Source: Corynebacterium sp. MSK041
GTDB taxonomy: Bacteria > Actinomycetota > Actinomycetes > Mycobacteriales > Mycobacteriaceae
Length of the DNA stretch: 64,000 nt
Reading direction: 5' to 3'
Assembly (NCBI RefSeq): GCF_030232265.1
Contig: NZ_JASPJK010000003.1
Location: 1 to 64,000, forward strand
Under the pieces are notes generated by a model. It saw only the letters and a program-made list of their open reading frames with translations. It did not search any database and was not told the origin of the DNA. Numbering within the stretch: the first letter of the stretch is position 1; each line of letters starts with the position of its first letter. A program made the position numbers and the translations under genes. Positions 43,867 to 52,599 of this stretch are shown here, in pieces.

Positions 43867-44630
43867 TCGATTCACTGGTTGACAAGCTGCTTGCTGAGCT
43901 TGCGCAAGTAGACAACCTGCTGGTCTGCGTAGATTTTGATGGCACGATCTGCGAGCTTGGTCCGGACGCGTATGCCGTGCATCCACATCCGGGTGCGATC
44001 GCTGCTCTGGAGGAGCTCGCGGGGTTGCCGGGGACTTCGGTTGCTGTGCTCTCAGGGCGCCACCTGGACGGCTTGCGGCAGGTGTGCCCGCTGCGTGAGC
44101 CGGTGATCCTCGTGGGTTCCCATGGTGCGGAGCCAACGCAGGGTGGCCCGACCCTGACCGCCGAAGAACATGCGGAATTAGACCGCATCGGCGCCGAACT
44201 GGAACGCATTGCGGTGGCACCGGCCTTCGTGGAGGTGAAGCCCTACCAGCGTGTTTTGCACGTAGCCAAAGTGGAGGACACCACGCTCAAGGCCGCGATG
44301 CTGCGTGAAGCCCTCGCGCTACCGTCACGCATTCCACCGACTCCAGGCCACAACGTCGTGGAGTTTTCTGCCGTGACCACCACGAAGGGGACATGGTTGA
44401 GCGCGGAGAAAACCCGCTTCGACGCCACACTCTTCGCGGGTGATGACGTCACCGATGAAACCGCCCTCGCCGTCCTCGACCCGGCGCGAGGGGATGTAGG
44501 GATTAAGATCGGCGCGGCAACGGGCACCGTCACCGCCGACACCTGCGCGCAGCATCGCCTCAGCTCGGTGGAAGAGATGGCACAGTTCCTTCTGAGGCTC
44601 GCGGCGGCCCGACGGTCTGCCCAGGGCTGA
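43863..44630 (+). CDS. otsB: trehalose-6-phosphate phosphatase OtsB
   Basis: HAD phosphatase of 255 residues completing trehalose synthesis. Motif I is VCVDFDGTIC (nucleophile Asp) and motif II VLSGRHLDG. The substrate cap carries SHGAEPTQGG and VEVKPYQRVLH, and motif IV is FAGDDVTDETALAVL. The start overlaps the lipoprotein stop (ATGA). The 3' end overlaps the convergent ipsA by 71 bases. Confidence 0.94.
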   Translation: MIDSLVDKLLAELAQVDNLLVCVDFDGTICELGPDAYAVHPHPGAIAALEELAGLPGTSVAVLSGRHLDGLRQVCPLREPVILVGSHGAEPTQGGPTLTAEEHAELDRIGAELERIAVAPAFVEVKPYQRVLHVAKVEDTTLKAAMLREALALPSRIPPTPGHNVVEFSAVTTTKGTWLSAEKTRFDATLFAGDDVTDETALAVLDPARGDVGIKIGAATGTVTADTCAQHRLSSVEEMAQFLLRLAAARRSAQG

Positions 44631-45678
44631 AACGGGTGGGAAGGGTGAGGCGGGGGAGGTGGGGGGAGGCGTCGATAAGCGAGCTTTCCACGAGCTCCGA
44701 GAGCACCTTCCCTACTGTCGCGCCCTTCTGTTTGTTGGGCTGAATCACCGTGGTCAGGCCGCGGGCGAGTGCCCACTCGACGCCATCGAAACCCGTGATG
44801 GAAATGTCCCCCGGCACGTCCAGGCCGTGCTCGAGACAGTATTCGAGCACGCCGAGCGCCATCGAATCCGTCGTACACAACACTGCGGTCAGGTCCGGGG
44901 CCAGCGCGAACAGCTCACGCGCGGCATCCATCGCAGAACCGTAGTCGTTGAAGTGGCGGGTCACTATAGGCACATCGTTGATGCCGGCCTGCTCGAACAC
45001 GTCGAGGGCTCCCAACACGCGGGCGCGCTGCACGTGCATGTCTGCCGCCTTGACCTCCGCTTTGGTCACGGCACCGTCGCGCGCCGCATCCTTGAACAAG
45101 CGCTTGCCCACAATGCCGATCCGCCTATGCCCCGCCTCCACGAGGGCACGCGCGGCGGGCATGATCGCCTCCCGGTCATCAATGCCCACGAAGGCAACAT
45201 CTCCATCCGGGTACGGCTGGTCACACACCACCACCGGCAACCCACGCGCTTGCACCGCCTCAAGGTGCGGCTCGCCGTGTGGCACGGAGTACACCACGAA
45301 CCCGTCCACCAGCGCGCTGGCAATGAGCGGACTGATCTCCCCCGTTTCGCTCGGACCCAACGGGATCAGCGTGAGCGCGGTGTTGGCACCGGCGGAACTC
45401 TCGCCGAGCCCGGCTAAAAAATCTATCGACGCCTGATCCTCAAACGCATACGACACATGCTCTGTCAGAATCACCCCGATCGCCCCCACCCGGCGCGTGC
45501 GCAGGCTACGCGCCATCGGGTCCGGCCCCGTGTAACCGCGGGCGCGGGCCACTGCAAAGATCTTCTCCCGCAACTCCGGCGACAGCTGCTCCGGGCGGTT
45601 GTAGGCATTCGACACCGTCGTACGCGAAACACCCAGCTCAGCGGCAATGGAGGCGAGTGTGCCCTTCTTCTGACCCAT
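44560..45678 (-). CDS. ipsA: LacI-family regulator, IpsA-like
   Basis: A 372-residue LacI-type repressor/activator. The N-terminal helix-turn-helix is TLASIAAELGVSRTTVSNAYNRP and the hinge ARGYTGPDPMARSLRT. A periplasmic-binding-like effector domain follows (VDGFVVYSVPHGEP, VAFVGIDDREAI, SITGFDGVEWA). The gene directly beyond otsB in C. glutamicum is ipsA, which activates inositol synthesis and responds to inositol; identity here rests on that position and length. The C-terminus runs about 25 residues past the usual end (FSPGQTVGPPRASEG...) over otsB. A GCTTATCGACG copy with a strong C-rich tail encodes SLIDASPHLPRLTL. Confidence 0.75.
   Translation of the reverse strand: MGQKKGTLASIAAELGVSRTTVSNAYNRPEQLSPELREKIFAVARARGYTGPDPMARSLRTRRVGAIGVILTEHVSYAFEDQASIDFLAGLGESSAGANTALTLIPLGPSETGEISPLIASALVDGFVVYSVPHGEPHLEAVQARGLPVVVCDQPYPDGDVAFVGIDDREAIMPAARALVEAGHRRIGIVGKRLFKDAARDGAVTKAEVKAADMHVQRARVLGALDVFEQAGINDVPIVTRHFNDYGSAMDAARELFALAPDLTAVLCTTDSMALGVLEYCLEHGLDVPGDISITGFDGVEWALARGLTTVIQPNKQKGATVGKVLSELVESSLIDASPHLPRLTLPTRFSPGQTVGPPRASEGTVPSLPPS
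44670..44680 (-). repeat. 11-mer GCTTATCGACG, copy 14
   Basis: Sense in the 3' part of ipsA, frame LID. Strongest tail: CCTCCCCCCACCTCCCCC. Confidence 0.9.
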
Positions 45679-45707
45679 GTGGACACTGTATCGCTAGTGT
45701 GTAGGAC

Positions 45708-46631
45708 GTGATTGTCCAGCGTCTCAACCTGCCCCACGACGGCCGCGAACGTCGCGTCACCTGCGTCCTGCCGGGGGAGGTGTCACCGGGTGCGGATCTG
45801 GTGTTGTTCCTTCACGGCTCCTTGCAGTCCGGCTCCGTGGCGCGACGCTTCACGGGCAACACGTTTGACGCGTTGACCGCGCGCGGCTGCGTCGTCGTGT
45901 ACCCGGACGGAGTGGACAGGCATTTCAACGACCATCGAGTCGGCTTCAACGAGGCAGCGCGCAAATCGCTTATCGACGATACCTCCTTCCTCACCTCCCT
46001 CCCCTCCCACCTCGCCGCAGAGTTTGATCTCAACTTTGGCCAGATCATCGGCTGCGGTTTCTCTAACGGAGGCCAGATGCTGCAGCGATTGGGATTGGAG
46101 GCGCCCGGTTTCCTGGATGGCATCGCGTGTTTTGGGGCGCCGTGGCCAGCGGCCGATAACGTGCTGCCGGAGCTTGCCACCCACTACAAGGATTGGGTCC
46201 CAGTCCCCGTCCTGTCTGTCCAAGGGACGGCAGATCCCCTTGTGCCTTATGAAGGCGGTGCTTCCGGCATTGGTAATTCCAACCGCGGGGTGGCGCGCTG
46301 CGCCGTGGATTCGGCACGCTTCTTCGCACAGCTCAACGGCCTGGGCACGGAGGACACGAACAACCACGCGCACACGGAAACCGACGGCCTAACGCCGACC
46401 CCTGTCAACGCCGAATCTCTCTCTACTCGCCCCATCGACGGGGTACGAGTGGACCGTTTCGGCCCAGGGGCTCCAGAATCACCCGCGGGTCGAGCGGCAC
46501 CAGTCGAGCTGTGGACGATCGAGGGCATGGGCCATGTCGTCCCCAACCCGAAAGAAATGGACAAAAAGCTCGGCCCCAGCACGAACAAGGTCGTGGGGGC
46601 CGAACTCGTCGCGCACTTCTTTGGGCTCTAG
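45708..46631 (+). CDS. PHB-depolymerase/feruloyl-esterase family alpha/beta hydrolase
   Basis: A 307-residue esterase of the LpqC / polyhydroxybutyrate depolymerase family. The oxyanion region is LVLFLHGSLQSG, the nucleophile serine is in GCGFSNGGQM, and the acid lies near VQGTADPLVPYEGG. The histidine is in IEGMGHVVPNP. There is no signal peptide from GTG 45708, unlike the secreted relatives, so it is probably cytosolic. A long Thr/Pro-rich insert (HTETDGLTPTPVNAESL) precedes the last strand. The substrate is unknown. Divergent from ipsA across 29 bases. Confidence 0.78.
   Translation: MIVQRLNLPHDGRERRVTCVLPGEVSPGADLVLFLHGSLQSGSVARRFTGNTFDALTARGCVVVYPDGVDRHFNDHRVGFNEAARKSLIDDTSFLTSLPSHLAAEFDLNFGQIIGCGFSNGGQMLQRLGLEAPGFLDGIACFGAPWPAADNVLPELATHYKDWVPVPVLSVQGTADPLVPYEGGASGIGNSNRGVARCAVDSARFFAQLNGLGTEDTNNHAHTETDGLTPTPVNAESLSTRPIDGVRVDRFGPGAPESPAGRAAPVELWTIEGMGHVVPNPKEMDKKLGPSTNKVVGAELVAHFFGL
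45968..45978 (+). repeat. 11-mer GCTTATCGACG, copy 15
   Basis: Sense in the esterase gene, frame LID. Followed by ATACCTCCTTCCTCACCTCC without any G. Confidence 0.9.
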
Positions 46632-46672
46632 ATAAATAGCTCAGGTCGAGCCAGTGCGACTAGTGCCTGGGG

Positions 46673-47695
46673 TTACTTGTTGGCGTTGGCGATGGCGACG
46701 TCGATAAGCTCTTTGAATCGTGGTGCGGCCCACCGCACGGTCAACGGATTGATGATTGAGGACGCGGTGACCAACGACTGATCCGTCGCTGCGACCTCGG
46801 CACCTTTCTCGATGGCCTTGATGCGAGAGTAGACAGGGTCCTTGTGCATCTCATCACGGTTAGCTTCATCAGAGTAGAACGTGAATATGAGATCAGAGCT
46901 GTTTAGTGCGTCCGCGTTCTCTTTGGACAGTTCAGCGGAGTCGGTGCCGGGAACTTCCGGGAACTGCTTGTACACGTCGTCGACTTTCAGGCCCAAGTTG
47001 GACAAGAACGCGACGCGCTGCTCGCCGGGAAGGAAAATACCCAAGTTCTGGGGTCCGTCGTTATAAATATAACTGAAGGTGTAGTTGCCGTAGTTTTCTT
47101 CGGACTGTTCCTCGAAGGCAGCTTTGACATCGTCCTTGACGGCTTGGGCCTTGTCAGGTTCACCAAGTGCCTTAGCAATCACGTCAACTTGCTCTTCCCA
47201 GGTGATCGTCCACGGATCTTTCTCGTAGGCGATGGTTGGGGCAATCTTGGACAGCTGGTCGTACTGTTCCTGAGTGATGCCTGACCATGGTGCGAGGATC
47301 ACGTCAGGTTTGTAGCCGAGGATTTCCTCTGCGCTAAGCGCGTCATCGCCTTCGAATTGTTTGGGCAGCTCATCGCCGCGTTCTTCGACGGCTTCTTTGA
47401 TCCAGGGCAGGTAGCCGGACTCGTCGGACCCCCAGGCGTAGGACTGGATGGCAACGGGGGTGTGGCCCATCGCGATGGCGATTTCGGCGGAGCCTTGGCC
47501 GATGGTGACGATGCGTTCGGGCTTCTCCTTGATTTCTGCGGTGCCGAGCGCGTGTTTGATGGACACGGGCTTAAAGTCGCCTGCGGGCGCGCCGTTTGCG
47601 GAACCGGGGTCGTTCGGGTCGTTTGCGGTGCCGGAGCACGCGGCGAGTGCCACCGCGGTTGCACAGGCTACGAAAAGGCTAGCGATACGTTTCAT
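46673..47695 (-). CDS. iron-siderophore ABC transporter substrate-binding lipoprotein
   Basis: FepB/FhuD-type receptor, 340 residues from ATG 47695. The lipobox is ATAVALAACSG. The core has ERIVTIGQGSAEIAIAMG, KPDVILAPWSGITQEQYDQLSKIAPTI and the C-terminal VRWAAPRFKELIDVAIAN. It is transcribed divergently from the two permeases; both share the DtxR-type box at 47724-47742. The siderophore is not predictable. A GCTTATCGACG copy encodes ELIDV right before the stop. Confidence 0.9.
   Translation of the reverse strand: MKRIASLFVACATAVALAACSGTANDPNDPGSANGAPAGDFKPVSIKHALGTAEIKEKPERIVTIGQGSAEIAIAMGHTPVAIQSYAWGSDESGYLPWIKEAVEERGDELPKQFEGDDALSAEEILGYKPDVILAPWSGITQEQYDQLSKIAPTIAYEKDPWTITWEEQVDVIAKALGEPDKAQAVKDDVKAAFEEQSEENYGNYTFSYIYNDGPQNLGIFLPGEQRVAFLSNLGLKVDDVYKQFPEVPGTDSAELSKENADALNSSDLIFTFYSDEANRDEMHKDPVYSRIKAIEKGAEVAATDQSLVTASSIINPLTVRWAAPRFKELIDVAIANANK
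46699..46709 (-). repeat. 11-mer GCTTATCGACG, copy 16
   Basis: Sense, 26 bases before the stop of the siderophore-receptor gene (ELIDV). Confidence 0.9.
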
Positions 47696-47723
47696 GTCAA
47701 TCCTTCCACCCATAAATAGTTCG

Positions 47724-47742
47724 ATAGGTCAGGCTACCCTAA
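47724..47742. promoter_or_regulatory. DtxR-type iron box in divergent promoter
   Basis: ATAGGTCAGGCTACCCTAA (or TTAGGGTAGCCTGACCTAT on the minus strand) matches the DtxR consensus TTAGGTTAGCCTAACCTAA at 16 of 19 positions. It lies between the receptor and permease starts, so DtxR-Fe could shut both operons. Confidence 0.8.
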
Positions 47743-47771
47743 CTGGTGCTAGGTAGTCTAGACTGCCTGTC

Positions 47772-48845
47772 ATGAAAACTGCGACGCAGGCGGATCCGCC
47801 ACCCCATACGGTGCGCTCCGGTTTCAGCCTGACGGGCAAAAGTGGTGCATTAGCAGCACTTTTCGCGTTGCTCGCGGCGGGGTTCATACTCAGTCTTGCG
47901 GTTGGCGCGCGCAACATCGAGCTTGTCGACGTCTGGCACGCACTCACCCACATCCGCGACCTCCGCCGCAACATGGACACGATTTCACAGGACGAACTCA
48001 CTGTTGCGGCGCTGCGGTTCCCGCGCACGCTGTTGGCAATCCTCGTGGGAGCGGCCCTTGGGGTAGCGGGCGCGTTGATTCAGGGGCACACACGCAACCC
48101 GTTAGCGGATCCGGGGATTTTGGGGGTGTCTGCAGGGGCGGCGCTGGCGGTGGTGGTGTCATTCACGTTCCTCGGGGTAACAAGCGTGACCGGGTCAGCG
48201 GTCGTGGCGTTCATCGGGGCGGGGCTAGCCACGGTAGCGGTTTTCGCGCTCGCCGCTGCGGGAAACGGCCATGTCAACCCGTTGAATCTGGTACTTGGCG
48301 GGGCTGCGTTGTCGGCGGTGATGGGGGCAGCCACCTCCGCCTTTGTGCTTATCGACGCCAACTCCCTCGACCAAATGCGTTTCTGGAACGTAGGCTCCGT
48401 GGCAGGCCGCAGCCTCGACGTCTTCTGGGGTGTGCTGCCGTTCATCGGCTTCGGGGTGGTGGCGGCATTCGCTTCGGCCCCAGGGCTGAACCTGTTGACG
48501 CTGGGCGAAGACGTAGCCAGCTCACTAGGCGTAAATGTGCAACGACACCGGGTGGCCGGGATGGCGATCATCGCTCTACTAGCCGGCTCCGCAACAGCAG
48601 CGGCAGGCCCAATCGGCTTCCTCGCCCTGGTTGTTCCGCACATCAGCCGCACAATCTGCGGTCCGGACTACCGCTGGATCCTCCCCCTCTCCAGTGTCAT
48701 TGGGGCGAACTTTTTGCTGTACGCCGATATCGCCGGACGCCTCATCGCCCGCCCAGCGGAAGTGCAAGTGGGCATCGTGCTGGCGTTTGTGGGCGCACCA
48801 TTTTTCATATGGATGATGTACAGGAATAAGGTGATGGCGCTGTGA
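47772..48845 (+). CDS. iron-siderophore ABC transporter permease (FecCD family), first subunit
   Basis: A 357-residue FecCD permease with ten hydrophobic helices. Motifs: LRFPRTLLAILVGAALGVAG, QGHTRNPLADPGILGVSAGA, and GPIGFLALVVPHISR near the ATPase-docking loop. It works with the next permease as a heterodimer. It starts 30 bases from the DtxR box. A GCTTATCGACG copy encodes VLIDANSL. Confidence 0.92.
   Translation: MKTATQADPPPHTVRSGFSLTGKSGALAALFALLAAGFILSLAVGARNIELVDVWHALTHIRDLRRNMDTISQDELTVAALRFPRTLLAILVGAALGVAGALIQGHTRNPLADPGILGVSAGAALAVVVSFTFLGVTSVTGSAVVAFIGAGLATVAVFALAAAGNGHVNPLNLVLGGAALSAVMGAATSAFVLIDANSLDQMRFWNVGSVAGRSLDVFWGVLPFIGFGVVAAFASAPGLNLLTLGEDVASSLGVNVQRHRVAGMAIIALLAGSATAAAGPIGFLALVVPHISRTICGPDYRWILPLSSVIGANFLLYADIAGRLIARPAEVQVGIVLAFVGAPFFIWMMYRNKVMAL
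48347..48357 (+). repeat. 11-mer GCTTATCGACG, copy 17
   Basis: Sense in the first siderophore permease gene, frame LID. Confidence 0.9.
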
Positions 48846-48880
48846 GGAGGGAAACTAGGGCGTCGATTAGCGTGGGACAG

Positions 48881-49906
48881 ATGAGCGCAGCGTGGCGGCC
48901 GCGAGTCTTCCTAGCCACAGTGCTGCTGGCGCTGACTGTGCTTGTGCTCTTCGCCCTCAAGCTCGCTGTGGGCGATTACAACCTGCCACTTGGCGCCGTT
49001 TGGAACGTTCTGCTCGGCGGGGGAGAGACGACAGAGAAACTCGTGGTGCTCAAATGGCGTATGCCACGCGCTGCAACAGCCGTCGGCGTGGGCGCCACAC
49101 TGGGGCTATCTGGTGCGCTGATGCAATCAGTCACGCGGAACCCGCTGGCTAGCCCCGATATCCTCGGCATCACGATGGGCGCGTCCGCTGCAGCCGTCAC
49201 TGTGATCGTGATTGGCACGGGAAGCGCGAGCGTGGTCACGTCATGGATCGGTGGGCTGGGCATCTCCACTGCGGCAGCAGTCGGCGCAATGGCGTCGGCG
49301 CTGGTGATCTGGCTGCTTGCGTTCCGGCGCAATGTCGATTCCTTCCGTCTGGTCCTCTTCGGCGTGATCATCAATGCGCTGCTCCAAGCGTACGTCAGCT
49401 ACCTTCTCATCCGCGCCGATCTTCGCGACGCCCAAGCAGCCACTGTCTGGCTTACCGGCTCCCTCAACGCCGCCAACTGGCATACCGCCACCCCCGTCTT
49501 CGTCCTGCTGGGAGTATTTATCCCTGTCATAGCCTGGATCAGCTACCAGTTCAAAGCGATGGAGCTTGGCCCTGATTTCGCCACCGGATTGGGGCAGAAC
49601 CCCCGCCGGAACCAATTAACGTTCATCGCCTGCTCGGCCGTTCTTGCAGCCGTGGCGGTGGCAGCGGCAGGACCAATCGGGTTCGTCGCATTCGTCGCGC
49701 CGCAGGTGGCGTTGCGTCTGTGCGCGGTTTCTTCACCGCCACTGACCGCTTCAGCGCTCACCGGCGCGCTGCTCGTCACAGCGTCCGACTTGGTCACCAC
49801 CCACGCTCTGCCCGTCGCCCTTCCGGTGGGCCTGCTCACCGCAGTGCTTGGCGGAAGCTTCCTCATCTACGTGCTGATTCAAAACAACCGGAGGAATTCG
49901 ATCTAA
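48881..49906 (+). CDS. iron-siderophore ABC transporter permease (FecCD family), second subunit
   Basis: Second FecCD subunit, 341 residues from ATG 48881. A GTG at 48842 would overlap the previous stop and adds 13 residues. Motifs: WRMPRAATAVGVGATLGLSG, QSVTRNPLASPDILGITMGA and GPIGFVAFVAPQVALRL. The last codon and stop overlap the ATPase start (TAATG). Confidence 0.9.
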   Translation: MSAAWRPRVFLATVLLALTVLVLFALKLAVGDYNLPLGAVWNVLLGGGETTEKLVVLKWRMPRAATAVGVGATLGLSGALMQSVTRNPLASPDILGITMGASAAAVTVIVIGTGSASVVTSWIGGLGISTAAAVGAMASALVIWLLAFRRNVDSFRLVLFGVIINALLQAYVSYLLIRADLRDAQAATVWLTGSLNAANWHTATPVFVLLGVFIPVIAWISYQFKAMELGPDFATGLGQNPRRNQLTFIACSAVLAAVAVAAAGPIGFVAFVAPQVALRLCAVSSPPLTASALTGALLVTASDLVTTHALPVALPVGLLTAVLGGSFLIYVLIQNNRRNSI

Positions 49907-50694
49907 TGGACGGCATCACCGTGCGCAACCTACGGGTCTCATACGGAACGAAGACAGTCATTGACGGACTCGACGTAAACATCCCTGCCGGCAAAGTGAC
50001 CACGGTCATCGGGCCTAACGGGTGCGGGAAGTCGACAATGTTGAAGGCGGTGGGGCGACTAGTGGCGTCGTCAGGCGAAGTGCTTCTTGGTGGCCGCGAC
50101 GTGCGCGCGATGCCCCGCAAACAGCTCGCCACGCTGTTGTCCATGCTGCCTCAAAGCCCCACAGCGCCCGAGGGACTACTGGTCAAAGACCTGGTGGGGC
50201 GGGGCAGACACCCGCATCAAACGTGGTTCAACCAATGGTCATCGACAGACCGCGAGGTCGTCGCAGACGCGCTCGCCCAAACCCAATCGACCGACCTGGC
50301 GGACCGTGACATCAACCAGCTCTCCGGCGGGCAGCGCCAACGCGTCTGGATCTCCATGGTCCTCGCGCAACAAACGCCCACTATGCTTCTCGACGAACCC
50401 ACCACCTACCTCGACCTCTCCACCTCCATCGACGTACTTAACCTCGTACGACGGCTCAACACCCAGAGCGACCGCACCGTGGTCATGGTGCTACACGACC
50501 TCAACCTCGCCGCCCGCTACTCCGACCATCTCCTTGTCATGCGTGACGGCGCGCTGCAGGCTTCCGGCTCCCCCACTGACGTGATCACACCTGCGCTACT
50601 GCGCAGCGTCTTCGACCTCGACGCGCTGGTCGAAAAAGATCCTGCCGTCGGCGGCCCGCTCATCATCCCCGCTGCCCCGGCGGAGAAGGAGTGA
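49906..50694 (+). CDS. iron-siderophore ABC transporter ATP-binding protein
   Basis: FepC/FhuC-type ATPase of 262 residues. Walker A is VIGPNGCGKSTMLK, the Q-loop lies in SMLPQSPTAPEG, the signature LSGGQRQRVW, Walker B TMLLDEPTTYLD and the H-loop VLHDLNLAARY. ATG 49906 has GGAGG 15 bases upstream and overlaps the permease stop. It lies four bases from the reductase gene. Confidence 0.94.
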   Translation: MDGITVRNLRVSYGTKTVIDGLDVNIPAGKVTTVIGPNGCGKSTMLKAVGRLVASSGEVLLGGRDVRAMPRKQLATLLSMLPQSPTAPEGLLVKDLVGRGRHPHQTWFNQWSSTDREVVADALAQTQSTDLADRDINQLSGGQRQRVWISMVLAQQTPTMLLDEPTTYLDLSTSIDVLNLVRRLNTQSDRTVVMVLHDLNLAARYSDHLLVMRDGALQASGSPTDVITPALLRSVFDLDALVEKDPAVGGPLIIPAAPAEKE

Positions 50695-50698
50695 CACC

Positions 50699-51598
50699 AT
50701 GGCTGTCTCACCATCGGTGGCGTTTAACGACCCCCACATCAATACCATCCCCACCCGCGACGGCGCAGAAATATTCACAGCCGAGGTAGTGTCCAACAAG
50801 CTGATTGCGCCACACGTCCGTGAGATCACTTTCTATGCCCCTGAGCTGGCCAGTTTCGGCATCACAGGACCCGACGAATTCTTCGGCCTGCTCATGCCAC
50901 AGCACGGCCAGGACTATACGCCGATACCGCCGCAGGCAACGGCGAACATCCGCAGCCATGTCGCGTCGTTGCCCAGCGCTACTCGTCCCGATCTTCGCTG
51001 GTACACAATCCGCCACTTGAACTGGCGTGACAACACTCTATCCACACAGATCGTCACTCACGGAGTAGACAACGTCGCCGATGCGAAAGGCCCCGGCCTA
51101 CGATGGGTACTCTCCGCCACTCCCGGCGACAAGGTGGGCATTGTGGCGGCAAACGGGCTGTGGCACCGGCCGTCGTACGCCCCGTTCAATCGTGCGGAGC
51201 CGCAGCTGCTCGTCGGTGACGCAACCTCCGCCCCGTCAATCCTGGGCATTCTCGAGTTCCTCGACGAATTCCACCCTGCCGAGCTGGCTCAAACACACGT
51301 TGTTCTCGTGTCCGAATCGTCCGCCGACCATTCGCCGGAGTTCCTCGATTGGCGGCCGCGCGTGGCCAGCATGGACATCGTGTATTCCGGCTACTCCGAG
51401 CACGTCGATGCTCTACTGCAGTGCCTGACCTGCAAACTCCGTGTTGAACGCAAGTTTGACGGCATCCGCTACGTCTACGCCTGCTGCGAATCCGCGTTAG
51501 CGAAACAAGCGCGCCGGTTTGCCAAAGAAGAACTGGGACTTGCCCCGAAGAACATCTTCTGGAGTCCTTTCTGGATCCAGGGCCGCGCCCGTCCCTGA
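50699..51598 (+). CDS. siderophore-interacting protein (ferric-siderophore reductase, ViuB-like)
   Basis: A 299-residue FAD-binding reductase of the SIP family that releases iron from the imported siderophore in the cytosol. The family pattern RWYTIRHLNW is the FAD site and LRWVLSATPGDKVGIVAANG follows it. The NAD(P)H half has PQLLVGDATSAPSILGIL and the C-terminal WSPFWIQGR. Unusual for the family is a pair CLTCK plus ACC near residues 240-263, which could form a disulfide or cluster site. Last gene of the iron operon. Confidence 0.87.
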   Translation: MAVSPSVAFNDPHINTIPTRDGAEIFTAEVVSNKLIAPHVREITFYAPELASFGITGPDEFFGLLMPQHGQDYTPIPPQATANIRSHVASLPSATRPDLRWYTIRHLNWRDNTLSTQIVTHGVDNVADAKGPGLRWVLSATPGDKVGIVAANGLWHRPSYAPFNRAEPQLLVGDATSAPSILGILEFLDEFHPAELAQTHVVLVSESSADHSPEFLDWRPRVASMDIVYSGYSEHVDALLQCLTCKLRVERKFDGIRYVYACCESALAKQARRFAKEELGLAPKNIFWSPFWIQGRARP

Positions 51599-51654
51599 CC
51601 GCACCCCCTCTGCGCACGGCAGACGATACAGCCCGCCACCACAACGCGGCAGCT

Positions 51655-52593
51655 CTAGTTCGTGCGGCGCTGGCGGGCGAACTCGCTGAGCACAACACCC
51701 GCGGCGACGGAGGCGTTGAGGGACTCCACCCAGTCCGCAGTGGGGATAGACATGATGACGTCGCAGTTCTCACGCACCAGGCGGGAAATGCCCTTGCCCT
51801 CGGAACCGACGACGATGACCACCGGGTCCGTCGCACCGTTGAACGTGTCCAGGGTGTGCTCCCCACCCGCGTCAAGGCCCACGACCATGTAGCCGTTGTT
51901 TTTGAACTCCTTGATCGTGCGCGTGAGATTCGTCGCACGCGCAACCGGCAGACGGGCAGCCGTGCCGGCAGACGTCCGCCACGCAACACCCGTGACCTGC
52001 ACCGAACGACGCTCCGGGATGATCACGCCGTGCCCACCGAACGCCGCCGTCGAACGGATCACCGCACCTAAGTTGCGCGGGTCCGTGATGTTGTCCAGCA
52101 CAACGAACATGCCGTTCTCACCGCGATCATTCACGCCAGCGATGAGGTCGAAGACATCCGCGTACTTGTACGGCTGGATCTTCAGGCCGATGCCCTGGTG
52201 GAGCGTGTTGCCGGTCATGTTGTCCAGGTCCCGGCGCGGCACCTCGTGCACCGGGATTTGGCGGGTGTTGGCAATGAGGACCGCCTCGCTCAGGCGGTCG
52301 TCGTGGCCCGTGCCATGCGCGATGATGAGAGCCTCGGCGGGCACCTTCGCGTGCAGGCACTCGATGACCGGGTTGCGGCCCACCACGAGGTCCGCTTGCT
52401 CCCGCTCGTGACGGCCCTGGTCGCGGCGCTGGCGTTCCAGCTTCCGCTTGTGGGCGGAGTGGTAGACGCGGTCCTCGGCCTTCGGTGTCGGCCCCTTGCC
52501 CGCCAGGCCACGTCGACGCTTGCCGCCGGAGCCTTTGGTGGCGCCTTTCTTGTTCTTCTTCTGCTTGTCGGGGCGCTCGTACGGTTTAGCCAT
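51655..52593 (-). CDS. rlmB: 23S rRNA (guanosine-2'-O-)-methyltransferase RlmB (TrmH/SpoU family)
   Basis: SPOUT methyltransferase of 312 residues. The first 65 residues are very basic ([12 protein letters not shown]..., [14 protein letters not shown]) and probably bind rRNA. The substrate-binding domain begins [14 protein letters not shown]. The knot has [39 protein letters not shown] and [23 protein letters not shown]. It follows cysS by six bases, as in mycobacteria (Rv3579c-Rv3580c). Confidence 0.93.
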   Translation of the reverse strand: MAKPYERPDKQKKNKKGATKGSGGKRRRGLAGKGPTPKAEDRVYHSAHKRKLERQRRDQGRHEREQADLVVGRNPVIECLHAKVPAEALIIAHGTGHDDRLSEAVLIANTRQIPVHEVPRRDLDNMTGNTLHQGIGLKIQPYKYADVFDLIAGVNDRGENGMFVVLDNITDPRNLGAVIRSTAAFGGHGVIIPERRSVQVTGVAWRTSAGTAARLPVARATNLTRTIKEFKNNGYMVVGLDAGGEHTLDTFNGATDPVVIVVGSEGKGISRLVRENCDVIMSIPTADWVESLNASVAAGVVLSEFARQRRTN

Positions 52594-52599
52594 TTTTCT

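Noticed and set aside
9857..50400. GCTTCTCGACG occurrences (3505, 9857, 41521, 50387) as further copies
   Set aside because: Only about four, partly explained by the LLDE/P codons of Walker B and similar sequence, so kept as a control for over-representation.
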